Assembly (NCBI GenBank): GCA_003512955.1
Contig: DOTG01000011.1
Location: 1 to 64,000 of the forward strand
Length of the DNA: 64,000 nucleotides
Direction of reading: 5' to 3'
Origin: Marinilabiliales bacterium
Lineage (GTDB): Bacteria; Bacteroidota; Bacteroidia; Bacteroidales; SZUA-534
Position 1 is the first letter of the stretch. Each line of letters begins with the position of its first letter. The notes under the pieces were generated by a model. That model saw only the letters and a list, made by a program, of their open reading frames with translations. It was not told where the DNA came from and did no database searches. A program made the position numbers and the translations under genes. This document shows, piece after piece, positions 7,922 to 15,688 of the stretch.

Positions 7922-8344
7922 ATGAAAACACGATTCTTTCTTTTAGTTTCATTGATGGTTTTCTCAGTCTTAGCAGCAAATGCTCAAAACAATTCAGTTG
8001 TGAAACCATGCAAAGCCGATGTGCAACTTTCAGCCGACAATCAAATTGTGGTTAGGTATCTTGATGTAAATCAAAACAAAATCAAAGTATTGGTTTACAA
8101 CGAAAAAGGTGAAAAAATTGATGGCCGTGCTTTTAAAACCGATGGTATGATGAAAATTACCTACGATGTAGCAGATTATAAACAATCAAAATTGCTTTTC
8201 AAGGTAATGTGCAAAGGTCAGGTAGCTTGTAGCGAATTAGTTACCATTAACGAACAAGGTATTGTGCAAATCCCAACACCAATTAATATCGATAATGAAA
8301 TGGCACATGGTGCCAAAACCTTATTGGTTGGTAACAATCAATAG
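7922..8344 (+). CDS. Small secreted protein, function unknown
   Basis: A 140-residue protein with a clear signal peptide (MKTRFFLLVSLMVFSVLAANAQ, cleavage after about residue 22). The mature part is a single predicted beta-sandwich-like domain with alternating hydrophobic strands (IVVRYLDVNQNKIKVLVYN, LLFKVMCKGQVACSELVTI). It resembles the small Ig-like/DUF3244-type exported proteins of Bacteroidota in size and style, but I cannot assign it firmly. Two Cys in the C-terminal half (in VMCKGQVACS) could pair. It lies about 60 bp upstream of the LytS-type kinase gene and has its own good promoter. Confidence 0.75.
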   Translation: MKTRFFLLVSLMVFSVLAANAQNNSVVKPCKADVQLSADNQIVVRYLDVNQNKIKVLVYNEKGEKIDGRAFKTDGMMKITYDVADYKQSKLLFKVMCKGQVACSELVTINEQGIVQIPTPINIDNEMAHGAKTLLVGNNQ

Positions 8345-8404
8345 GGTTTAACAGGTAAAAATGAGATTTTTAGTTACATTAGCAAATCAAAACAACGTAT
8401 TCCA

Positions 8405-9457
8405 ATGCAGTATCAGTCGTTTTTACAGAACATAAAAATAAGGGTATCGGCAGCTCTGGTTGCCGGTATCTTTTTTAAGTTTATCAGCGATGTGATATTT
8501 GGGTTGTTATACAAAAATTACAGCATCTTTCAACCTTTTTTTGGTTATTTCCAATCTGTTGGGTTGGCTTTTCTGGTTATTTATATTTATTATTTGCTTG
8601 AGAAAAGGTTAAATAACGCCCTGCCCTGGAACCAATCCTTGATAAAAAGGTTTCTGGTTCAGTTAGCCTTGGAGATTTTGATTATCTTTTCACTTTTTGT
8701 GGTTTTTAGGTGGCTGATTCTATGGCTGTTTTACCAAAATGTACTGGTTGTTATTACCGATGAGTTAATCCTTATTTTTACCGTCATATTGGTAGCTTTT
8801 TTGTACAATCTATTGAATTTGTGGATATTCCTGCTTTTTCAATGGCGCCATTCGTTGGCCGAGATGGAACGGTTTAAAAAAGAGAGTGCCGAATCGAAGT
8901 TTGAAGCCCTTCAAAACCAAATAAACCCGCACTTTTTATTTAACAGTTTGAATACACTTTCATCGTTAATGTATGAAAATGTGGATACTGCTGCCAGCTA
9001 CATCCGCCAGTTGTCTTCAGTTTACAGGTACGTTCTCGAAAATAGCCAAACCGATTTGGTCCCTCTGAAGCAAGAACTCACTTTTATTGATGCTTACGAA
9101 TATTTATTGGGTTTGCGGTTTTCGGACCGTTTGCTTTTTAAACGGAACATCGACAACCGTTTGCTTGACTCCATGATTGCTCCAATGACTTTGCAATTGT
9201 TGATTGAGAACGCTGTCAAGCATAATGTTATTAGTGCTAAAAAGCCTTTAACCATTGAAATTGTTGCACAAAATGGGTATGTTGAAATCCGGAACAATGT
9301 TCAAATTAAAACTGCTGAGGGATATTCATCGGGGCAGGGTCTGAAAAATATCCAAAGCAGGTATCAGTTTTTATCGCCCAATCCGGTGGTAATTGAGAAT
9401 TCGGAATCTCAGTTTGTGGTGCAGATTCCATTAATTGAATCAACGTATAAAAAATAA
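8405..9457 (+). CDS. LytS/YehU-type sensor histidine kinase
   Basis: A 350-residue membrane kinase. Four transmembrane segments lie within about residues 14-145, followed by a short linker and the His_kinase domain (PF06580 type). The phospho-acceptor motif NQINPHFLFNSLNTL places the histidine at about residue 176. The C-terminal ATPase part contains LLIENAVKHNVI (N-box) and GQGLKNIQSRY (G-box). There is no recognisable periplasmic sensor domain, so the signal is probably sensed in or near the membrane. The partner response regulator starts 3 nt after its stop. Confidence 0.93.
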   Translation: MQYQSFLQNIKIRVSAALVAGIFFKFISDVIFGLLYKNYSIFQPFFGYFQSVGLAFLVIYIYYLLEKRLNNALPWNQSLIKRFLVQLALEILIIFSLFVVFRWLILWLFYQNVLVVITDELILIFTVILVAFLYNLLNLWIFLLFQWRHSLAEMERFKKESAESKFEALQNQINPHFLFNSLNTLSSLMYENVDTAASYIRQLSSVYRYVLENSQTDLVPLKQELTFIDAYEYLLGLRFSDRLLFKRNIDNRLLDSMIAPMTLQLLIENAVKHNVISAKKPLTIEIVAQNGYVEIRNNVQIKTAEGYSSGQGLKNIQSRYQFLSPNPVVIENSESQFVVQIPLIESTYKK

Positions 9458-9460
9458 CAG

Positions 9461-10237
9461 ATGCTTAATGTGTTGATTATCGAGGATGAGCCATTTGCGC
9501 AAAACGAGTTGAAACGCTTATTGCAGAACACCGGCTTTACACATCAGGTACTTGCTTGTATCGAATCGGTGGAAGATGCCGTAGAATGGTTCTCGGCTCA
9601 TGATGCCCCCGAACTGGTTTTTATGGATATTCAATTGGCTGATGGACTGAGCTTTGAAATTTTTACCCAAACAACGGTCAACGTTCCGGTTATTTTTACC
9701 ACAGCTTACGATGCCTATGCCATTCAGGCATTTAAGGTAAATAGCATCGATTACCTTTTAAAACCGATTGATCAGCAGGCTCTGAACAATGCGTTGCAAA
9801 AATATGAGTCGTTAAAAACACACCGGGTGCCCCAAAAAGCCTCATTGACGTTGGAACAGCTTGATAACCTATTGAATATGGTTCAGGTTCCCAAAGAATA
9901 TAAGTCGAAAATACTGGTAAAATCCGGCGACCAGTTAAAGTTTATATCGCTCAACGAGGTGGCTTATTTTTATTCCGAAGATAATGAAGTGCTCTTGATG
10001 ACATTGGATAAAAAGCGGTACGTGGTTGATTTTTCAATTGACCAGGTGGCCGGTATGGTAAATCCAAAACTGTTCTTTCGGTTAAACCGTGGCTACTTGG
10101 CCAATAAAGACTCTATAGTCAAGATACACAAACACTTTAACAGCCGGTTGAAAATTGAATTGGTGCCTCAAACAACCGAAGATGTGCTGATTAGCCGGGT
10201 AAAAGTTTCTGATTTTCTGGAATGGATGGAACTTTAA
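9461..10237 (+). CDS. LytTR-family response regulator
   Basis: A 258-residue two-domain regulator. The receiver domain (1-120) has an acidic pocket (IIEDEP), a phospho-acceptor Asp at about residue 56 in LVFMDIQLADG, the conserved Thr in FTTAYDAYA and the Lys in YLLKPID. The LytTR DNA-binding domain spans about 145-255 (ILVKSGDQLKFI, VAYFYSEDNEVLLMT, LFFRLNRGYLANKDSI). It is the cognate partner of the kinase encoded just upstream. The downstream lipoprotein gene starts within a few bases of the stop and is probably in the same operon. Confidence 0.95.
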   Translation: MLNVLIIEDEPFAQNELKRLLQNTGFTHQVLACIESVEDAVEWFSAHDAPELVFMDIQLADGLSFEIFTQTTVNVPVIFTTAYDAYAIQAFKVNSIDYLLKPIDQQALNNALQKYESLKTHRVPQKASLTLEQLDNLLNMVQVPKEYKSKILVKSGDQLKFISLNEVAYFYSEDNEVLLMTLDKKRYVVDFSIDQVAGMVNPKLFFRLNRGYLANKDSIVKIHKHFNSRLKIELVPQTTEDVLISRVKVSDFLEWMEL

Positions 10238-10239
10238 AG

Positions 10240-11895
10240 ATGACAACGATGAAAAGGATTTTATATATTTTATTTTTTTTGATACTTGCCTACTCTTGCA
10301 AAAAAGCGGTGCTAAAAGTGGAAAGTATTCCCGGGAATACCCCTCAAGGGGCTCCTATCTACGTTACAGGGAATTTTAATCATTGGGATCCGGGCGATTC
10401 CCGGTTTCAGCTTCATATGAAGCCCGATAGCACTTATATGGTAGAATTACCCAGAAGCTTTGGTACATTGGCCTATAAATTTACCCGGGGAAATTGGTCC
10501 ACCGTGGAGGCAAACCGATGTGGTAACGATATTGAAGACCACCAATTGGAATATTCAAGATGGGATACCATAAGTCATCGGATTGAATGCTGGCGGGATC
10601 TTGAGCCATTGAATTGCGATTCTATCACCATTATTGTCGAGAGCATTCCGTTGAATACTCCTGTTCAGGATTCCATTAAAATTGCCGGAAGTTTCAATGC
10701 CTGGAACCCTGGAACCAAACCCGAATTTCTATTGCGGAAAAACCCGGATGGGTCCAATTATTTTGTCACCGTTCCCCGCATTTCGTGGAACAACAAATCG
10801 TCGAACTTTTTCACCTATAAATTTATCAGAAAAGATATTACTATTTCAGAGGCTGACCGTTTTGGCCGCGAAAAAGAACCGAGGGTGCTTGAGTTTGAGA
10901 GAGGCGATACCGTTGTTGTACAAATCGACAACTGGAGCGACATGGCAAAACCGGAACTGAATTATGTAACTATAGTTTTAACCGCTATCCCGGAAAATAC
11001 CCCCAAAGGAGATAAAATTTATTTGGCAGGAAATTTTAACGACTGGAATCCGGGAGACGACGGATTCATATTCAGAAGAGATGCCAAAGGCAAATACATG
11101 ATTTCTTTGCCAAGAAAAAAATATGGGCTTTCATTTAAAATTACCCGTGGCAGTTGGTGGACAGAATTTACCGATAAGTGCGGTCATAAAATGAATAACC
11201 AGGAATATAATTATGACGAGATTGATACTCTTTACCTAAAAATTGAAAATTGGTTAGACTTGCCAAAGCATTACAGCCAAGACTTAACATTGGTTATCAA
11301 CCAATTGCCTAAAAATACGCCCGGTACCGATGTTCTTTATTTGATTGGTCACGAATTTCCTTTTGGAAACAAACCCGAGAAATATGCTTTTACCCAGCAG
11401 GAAAATGGTTTGCATACACTGACAATGAGGCGTAAAACATTGGACGGGTTTTACGTTGTTTGCCGGGGGACCCATCGTTCCCAAGAGGTTGATGAAGGTG
11501 GACGATATATATTTCCGCGACATTTTGTACAGGAATGCAGCGATACAGTTTTTTTGAACGTAGCCAAATGGAATGACCTTTTTGAACCGGATGAAAAAAT
11601 TGTGACCGTGCTGTTAGAGCAGTTGCCCAAACGCACTCCTGAAAAAGATAATATTTACATAACCGGGAAATTCAATGGGTGGGATCCGGGTGATGCTAAT
11701 TATATACTTAAACGCGACGGCAAAGGAGCGTGTTCCATCCAGATTCCTTTGCGTTATTTACGATCGGGTTTTAAATTTACCCGGGGCGATTGGAATACCG
11801 TTGAGGGCAATTTTTTTGGAGGTTTTGTTGAAAACCGCACCTACACTGGTAATGAAAATGTGGTGAAATTAAAAATTGAAAGTTGGGGTGACTAA
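10240..11895 (+). CDS. Lipoprotein with five tandem glycogen/starch-binding-like domains
   Basis: A 551-residue predicted lipoprotein. The N-terminus has a hydrophobic segment ending in the lipobox LAYSC (Cys at about residue 20). I chose ATG at 10240, 2 nt after the regulator stop; an ATG 18 nt upstream overlaps that gene and ATG 10249 is also possible. The rest is five repeats of about 100 residues. Each begins IP.NTP, and most carry a (G/A)(N/S/K)FN.W(D/N)PG core and a KFTRG.W strand. This pattern resembles CBM20/CBM48 (AMPK glycogen-binding) domains. The fourth repeat has lost the FN.W core. The likely role is carbohydrate binding at the cell surface or in the periplasm. The nearby glgA-glgC genes make a glucan link attractive but unproven. 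Confidence 0.8.
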   Translation: MTTMKRILYILFFLILAYSCKKAVLKVESIPGNTPQGAPIYVTGNFNHWDPGDSRFQLHMKPDSTYMVELPRSFGTLAYKFTRGNWSTVEANRCGNDIEDHQLEYSRWDTISHRIECWRDLEPLNCDSITIIVESIPLNTPVQDSIKIAGSFNAWNPGTKPEFLLRKNPDGSNYFVTVPRISWNNKSSNFFTYKFIRKDITISEADRFGREKEPRVLEFERGDTVVVQIDNWSDMAKPELNYVTIVLTAIPENTPKGDKIYLAGNFNDWNPGDDGFIFRRDAKGKYMISLPRKKYGLSFKITRGSWWTEFTDKCGHKMNNQEYNYDEIDTLYLKIENWLDLPKHYSQDLTLVINQLPKNTPGTDVLYLIGHEFPFGNKPEKYAFTQQENGLHTLTMRRKTLDGFYVVCRGTHRSQEVDEGGRYIFPRHFVQECSDTVFLNVAKWNDLFEPDEKIVTVLLEQLPKRTPEKDNIYITGKFNGWDPGDANYILKRDGKGACSIQIPLRYLRSGFKFTRGDWNTVEGNFFGGFVENRTYTGNENVVKLKIESWGD

Positions 11896-11913
11896 CGGGA
11901 ACGAAAGCCGTTA
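11893..11913. terminator. Short hairpin overlapping two convergent stop codons
   Basis: TAACGG (11893-11898) and CCGTTA (11908-11913) form a 6-bp stem that contains the TAA stop of the lipoprotein gene (+) on one arm and the stop of the 4Fe-4S gene (-) on the other. No T-run follows on either strand, so terminator function is uncertain. Confidence 0.35.
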
Positions 11914-12420
11914 ACTTGCCATTTCCCCTAGTGGAGCTATTTTATAAGTAATGCTTCCATTGGGGCATACTGATACACATTTCAGACATTTACTACAGCT
12001 AAACTGTTTCGACGGATGCCTTTTCCCGGTTTTGTATAAACTGTATTCAGGATTCAAGGTCGAGATGTAGCATTGTTTATCGCATTTTCCGCACGATAAA
12101 CAGGTTGTTTTGTTGGTTTTTATTTTAAAAAAGCTGTATTTGTTCAGCCAACCCGATACCCAGGCAATGGGGCATCCTATTTTATGGTATTGGTACATCT
12201 GTCTGAAATTCCCTTCCGGACTCATCCCCATGATAATTTCCATAAAAAAACCAAGCGGGCACATCCAACGGCAAAATATCTTTCCAAAAACAATACCGGT
12301 GATGGTTCCTGCCAGCAACACGTACCACAAACTGATTTGATAGTACGAAACTACAATATAAACTGCCGCGCCAATCAGGGCCTGGATGATTCTTCTTCTG
12401 TTGATGATAGATTTAAGCAT
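11911..12420 (-). CDS. Short membrane-anchored 4Fe-4S binding protein (NapH-like)
   Basis: A 169-residue protein. The N-terminal region (about 12-45) is hydrophobic, with one or two membrane segments. It is followed by CRWMCPLG, the CxxxCP motif of NapH/NosR/YccM-type proteins. Two ferredoxin-like clusters then follow: CLSCGKCDKQC (about 107-117) and CSKCLKCVSVCP (about 140-151). It should bind two 4Fe-4S clusters and carry electrons at the inner membrane. It is much shorter than NapH (about 270 residues) and lacks most of the membrane spans. No partner oxidoreductase is encoded nearby, so the pathway is unknown. Confidence 0.85.
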   Translation of the reverse strand: MLKSIINRRRIIQALIGAAVYIVVSYYQISLWYVLLAGTITGIVFGKIFCRWMCPLGFFMEIIMGMSPEGNFRQMYQYHKIGCPIAWVSGWLNKYSFFKIKTNKTTCLSCGKCDKQCYISTLNPEYSLYKTGKRHPSKQFSCSKCLKCVSVCPNGSITYKIAPLGEMAS

Positions 12421-12517
12421 GTCGTAAAATTTTACGAATGCAAATATATAAATAATTAGATATATGTATAAAATTTTATCTTTTTGGCGGGTATGGTGAT
12501 CATTTATTCTGGAAAGT

Positions 12518-12525
12518 TAATTTTG
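12518..12525 (+). promoter_or_regulatory. Possible -7 box upstream of the pseudouridine synthase gene
   Basis: TAATTTTG at 12518-12525 matches TAnnTTTG, 46 nt before the start codon. I see no good -33 element at the right distance, so this is weak. Confidence 0.3.
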
Positions 12526-12571
12526 CAACTATTACTGCTTTTCGATTTTAATAAATAAAAATGGATTTGTT

Positions 12572-13465
12572 TTGAAACTGCTTGAACAACATATCATTCC
12601 TGACGATGTAGAACGGATAAGGCTTTTGGAATATGTTCTTAAATCAATATCCACCGTATTGAGCCGGAACAGTGCCAAAAAATCAATAAAAGAAGGGCTT
12701 CTTTTATTAGATGGGTTAAAGCCTGAAACGGGCTGGTATGTGAATCCCGGGCAGATAATTTCAATTTACGGGAATGATGACCGACCCCTTAAAAAGGTTT
12801 TTAACCTACCCTTAAACATTTTATTCGAAGACGATTATTTGGCTGTCATTTATAAACCTGCGGGATTTGGTGTGAGCGGAAATTATTTTAGGACCATTGA
12901 AAACGCGCTTCCGTTTAATCTGAAGCCAAGTCCGTTATCCGATAAATTGGAACGTCCAAGAGCAGCACACCGACTCGATAATCAAACCAGCGGACTTTTA
13001 ATTGTTGCCAAAACCCAAAAATCCCGGATTGAACTGGGGAATCAATTTGAGCAGAAGCAGGTATCCAAAGTATATCAAGCCATAGTCATCGGTAATTTGC
13101 CTGCTGCAGGAATTATTGAAGCCCCCATTGACGGTAAAGAAGCTGTAACTGAATTTAAGAAAATACAGGTTGCAAATTCCAACAGGTACAAGCATCTTTC
13201 GTTAGTGGAACTGAAACCTCTCACAGGGCGTACCCACCAGTTGCGTATCCACCTGTCAGGTTTGGAACATCCAATTCTGGGAGATAAATTGTATGCCGGT
13301 TCTCATCTGTTTTTTAAAGGCAAAGGACTCTTTTTGAGTGCTGTAAAACTGGATTTTATCCACCCTATCGTTGGAAATCCGATGCATTTTGAAACCGGTA
13401 CTCCAGCCAAATTCCTTTCATTGCTCAAACGGGAGCAAGCTTTGTACGAAAAAATACCGGGATGA
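12572..13465 (+). CDS. RluA-family 23S rRNA/tRNA pseudouridine synthase
   Basis: Converts specific uridines in structured RNA to pseudouridine. The catalytic motif HRLDNQTSGLL (about 133-143) carries the nucleophilic Asp at about 136, and LKPLTGRTHQLRIHL (about 213-227) and PILGDKLYAG are also present. The N-terminal 60 residues look like an S4 RNA-binding domain (LLEYVLKSIST, AKKSIKEGLLLLDG). The start appears to be TTG at 12572, because no ATG occurs before the conserved core. The exact target RNA cannot be read from the sequence; RluA, RluC and RluD share these motifs. Confidence 0.92.
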   Translation: MKLLEQHIIPDDVERIRLLEYVLKSISTVLSRNSAKKSIKEGLLLLDGLKPETGWYVNPGQIISIYGNDDRPLKKVFNLPLNILFEDDYLAVIYKPAGFGVSGNYFRTIENALPFNLKPSPLSDKLERPRAAHRLDNQTSGLLIVAKTQKSRIELGNQFEQKQVSKVYQAIVIGNLPAAGIIEAPIDGKEAVTEFKKIQVANSNRYKHLSLVELKPLTGRTHQLRIHLSGLEHPILGDKLYAGSHLFFKGKGLFLSAVKLDFIHPIVGNPMHFETGTPAKFLSLLKREQALYEKIPG

Positions 13466-13544
13466 TGGAGTAAATGGCTATGGTTATGCTCAGCGTGGGA
13501 TTATGAGGCAATTCCGAACCGGGCACAGGTAAAGTTGTAGCGGG

Positions 13545-13640
13545 CTATAACCATTGAAAGCCTACTCTCCGGCAATTTTTTATTTTTAATAAACCTCCAA
13601 AGGTTATTTTATCTAAATCATCTTCAGTTAAAATATTCAT
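13545..13640 (-). CDS. Micro-gene candidate with a double-glycine-like leader
   Basis: A 31-codon frame from ATG (13640) to TAG, immediately downstream of the LuxR-type gene. The peptide begins MNILTEDDLDKITFGGLLKI and ends KNCRRVGFQWL. The acidic, Leu/Ile-patterned leader ending in Gly-Gly, followed by a short basic tail with one Cys, recalls GG-leader secreted peptides, though the spacing of the conserved Ile to GG is one residue longer than usual. The frame stays open for 11 codons upstream of the ATG (…WQFKEEPP), so it might instead be the tail of a decayed gene. No peptidase-transporter is nearby. Confidence 0.25.
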   Translation of the reverse strand: MNILTEDDLDKITFGGLLKIKNCRRVGFQWL

Positions 13641-13676
13641 GGGCGGTTCTTCTTTAAATTGCCATCGGACCAGTTA

Positions 13677-14633
13677 CTATAACCGGGAATTTTTGCCAAA
13701 AAGCTGTGAGAGCTGTACCCTGTTTTTTATCCCGGCCTTTTGAAAAATATTGTGGGTGTGGTCTTTAACCGTTTGTAACGAGATAAAAAGCTTGTCGGCA
13801 ATCTCCTGATTGGTTTTCCCTTTACAGATTTCGATAATAATTTCCTGTTCGCGCTGGGTAATTTTGTATTTAGCAAAAAGTGTTTCGTTGATTTCAACAG
13901 GAGATTGTTGTTCGGGTTGTGGCAATTTTTGAATTTGACTCAACAGGTAAAAATACAAAGGAAGGTTTCCTGCAAAAAAGATGAGGATAAAATAGATACC
14001 CACCACCCAATGGATGGGCGAAAAATATAATGAAGCCGTTTTAAGAAGAGCTATTACAGCAACGATGAGTGCCGCTTGGGTAAAAAAACGTTTTTGGAGA
14101 TGATCTTTTTGCTTGAACGAGTTAAAAAAGAGTTCAAAAGAAATATACCCTTGTACCAACAGTTCTAAAACTACAAATCCTAATAAAATATACCTACGCA
14201 GGCTCTCTTGATCGGCAATTGTAAATTCAGGTATTTTTTTAATAACCAGACCATACGCCAAAAAAGCCAGGGTGGCTAAAAGAAAGTAAACAATGGGTAC
14301 CAGCCTGTGGGTCTTCTTTTTACATAATTCGCCGGCCATTTTCAGTTGCATGTACCAGGCCGCAATCAAAAATGGAAGCCCAATAAATGGCAAAAGCTGC
14401 GAAATGGTTTCAATTCCCGTGAAACTTATATCAAACTTTGGTAGGATTTGTCGGATCAAGAGACTTCCGAGGATTCCATAGAAACCAAAAAGAAATAATA
14501 AAACCTGATAGTAAAAGAAGCTGTTTAAATACCCCAGCGTGTATTTGTTCCGCGAATTATGCAGGAGTATAATGGTGTAAAAACCCAGTACCAGACTGAG
14601 CGAAATGGTAATTATGATAGCTACTTGAATCAT
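13677..14633 (-). CDS. Membrane-anchored LuxR-type transcriptional regulator
   Basis: A 318-residue protein. About seven hydrophobic segments fill residues 3-235, followed by a LuxR/GerE helix-turn-helix at about 255-312 (ITQREQEIIIEICKGKTNQ, EIADKLFISLQTVKDHTHNI, GIKNRVQLSQLF). There is no receiver domain. A seven-span sensor joined directly to a DNA-binding domain suggests a one-component regulator that senses a membrane or small-molecule signal. It is divergent from the membrane protein gene at 14837. Two palindromes in the 203-bp gap between them are candidate binding sites. Confidence 0.88.
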   Translation of the reverse strand: MIQVAIIITISLSLVLGFYTIILLHNSRNKYTLGYLNSFFYYQVLLFLFGFYGILGSLLIRQILPKFDISFTGIETISQLLPFIGLPFLIAAWYMQLKMAGELCKKKTHRLVPIVYFLLATLAFLAYGLVIKKIPEFTIADQESLRRYILLGFVVLELLVQGYISFELFFNSFKQKDHLQKRFFTQAALIVAVIALLKTASLYFSPIHWVVGIYFILIFFAGNLPLYFYLLSQIQKLPQPEQQSPVEINETLFAKYKITQREQEIIIEICKGKTNQEIADKLFISLQTVKDHTHNIFQKAGIKNRVQLSQLFGKNSRL

Positions 14634-14701
14634 ACCGGAAATTTACATAAAAATCTGAAACCAAACTTTAGTTGGAGAAGAAATCCTTGCGCCCGGGCAT
14701 C

Positions 14702-14715
14702 CCTACCGAAGTAGG
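14702..14715. promoter_or_regulatory. Palindrome in the LuxR-type/membrane protein divergent region, candidate operator
   Basis: CCTACCGAAGTAGG has arms CCTAC and GTAGG around CGAA. It lies between the two divergent genes and 12 nt from a second palindrome at 14727-14744. It may be the binding site for the LuxR-type regulator encoded next to it. Confidence 0.35.
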
Positions 14716-14726
14716 AAAACTTCAAT

Positions 14727-14744
14727 ATCCTACCTTGGTTGGAT
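14727..14744. promoter_or_regulatory. Imperfect 18-bp palindrome abutting a promoter, candidate operator
   Basis: ATCCTACCTTGGTTGGAT reads almost the same on both strands (arms ATCC.ACC and GGT.GGAT). It touches the -33 element of the promoter at 14743-14774. It shares the CCTAC core with the palindrome at 14702-14715, so one protein may bind both. Confidence 0.4.
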
Positions 14745-14774
14745 TGACGGGGCTTGTTTGCCGATATATCTTTG
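14743..14774 (+). promoter_or_regulatory. Bacteroidota-type promoter of the 14837 gene
   Basis: ATTG (14743-14746), then 20 nt, then TATCTTTG (14767-14774), a full TAnnTTTG match. The start codon is 63 nt downstream. Confidence 0.55.
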
Positions 14775-14836
14775 TTTCGGATTTAAAACCGCATGTTAAA
14801 AACCTTTAAAACAGTATTAATTAAAAGCAAACAAAA

Positions 14837-15508
14837 ATGAAAACGCAAGTAGCAAATCTAAAAACAAAAACGGGTTCCGTATTGACCCACAGTTGGAATG
14901 TTCTTTGGGACCGCTTTATCACCCTATTTTTAATAGGTTTGGTTATAGGAGTTGCCTATATTCCTATGTCGGCCATGGATGGAACCGACCACAATAGTTT
15001 TTTGGCCTCGGTATTGGGGACTTTTTCGTTCCTCTATTTTATTTTTCTGTTGTCTCCTTTGTTATACAGTGCCGATTATCTGTATTTAAAAGCCATCAGG
15101 GTTCAGAATTTTGAAGTAAAAGAATTGTTCGATGTATTCAACAATTATTTGAATGTGGTTTTGGCAAGCTTGCTCCGGGTGGCCATCATTGGAATTGGTT
15201 TTGCCTTCCTCATCATCCCCGGCGTTATCTTTGCCTGTCGGTTGGCTTTGGTTCCTTATCTGGTTATGGATAAAAGGCTCGATCCGGTAAAAGCTGTTGA
15301 AGAAAGCTGGCGTTTAACCAAGGGGAAGGGATGGGAGATTTTGTGGTTATACATTGTTTCCTTTGCCTTGATGGTTGCCGGCCTTATTGTATTGGTATTC
15401 GGATTTTTTGTAGCCTTAATGTGGATAAACGGTGCATTTGCATCTTTATATCAGGCAATTATTCAGGAACGGGGCGAATATACTCCTGTAGAAACTGAAA
15501 ATATTTAA
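14837..15508 (+). CDS. Multi-pass membrane protein, function unknown
   Basis: A 223-residue protein with about five transmembrane segments: around residues 30-45, 65-80, 108-135, 170-195 and possibly a fifth close by. The central motif (IIPGVIFACRLALVPYLVMD, then AVEESWRLTKGKGWEILWLY) is characteristic of the glycerophosphoryl-diester-phosphodiesterase-membrane-domain/DUF975-like proteins, which carry no catalytic domain. It is divergent from the LuxR-type regulator and probably under its control. Function unknown. Confidence 0.8.
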   Translation: MKTQVANLKTKTGSVLTHSWNVLWDRFITLFLIGLVIGVAYIPMSAMDGTDHNSFLASVLGTFSFLYFIFLLSPLLYSADYLYLKAIRVQNFEVKELFDVFNNYLNVVLASLLRVAIIGIGFAFLIIPGVIFACRLALVPYLVMDKRLDPVKAVEESWRLTKGKGWEILWLYIVSFALMVAGLIVLVFGFFVALMWINGAFASLYQAIIQERGEYTPVETENI

Positions 15509-15523
15509 TTCTAATTTTTACAA

Positions 15524-15650
15524 CCCTTAAATCCGCAGAAAAAAACTTTCTAATAGTCACGGTGTGACTTATTATTAAAAAGCACCTGTTTTTTATAAAT
15601 AAGAAGCATTTAATTAACAAGTCACGCCGTGACTACGGAATTTAGGTAAC
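15524..15650. repeat. MITE-like dispersed repeat, copy 1
   Basis: The ends are inverted: CCTTAAATCCGCAG (15525-15538) against CTACGGAATTTAGG (15633-15646), 11 of 14 matching. Inside are two perfect small palindromes, AGTCACGGTGTGACT (15555-15569) and AGTCACGCCGTGACT (15620-15634), separated by an AT-rich spacer (…TTAAAAAGCACCTGTTTTTTAT…). A second copy lies at 43629-43760. There is no coding capacity. It falls between two + strand genes. Confidence 0.75.
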
Positions 15651-15688
15651 CCTTAATAAATGTTATTAATCCTTAAAACCTTACAATT

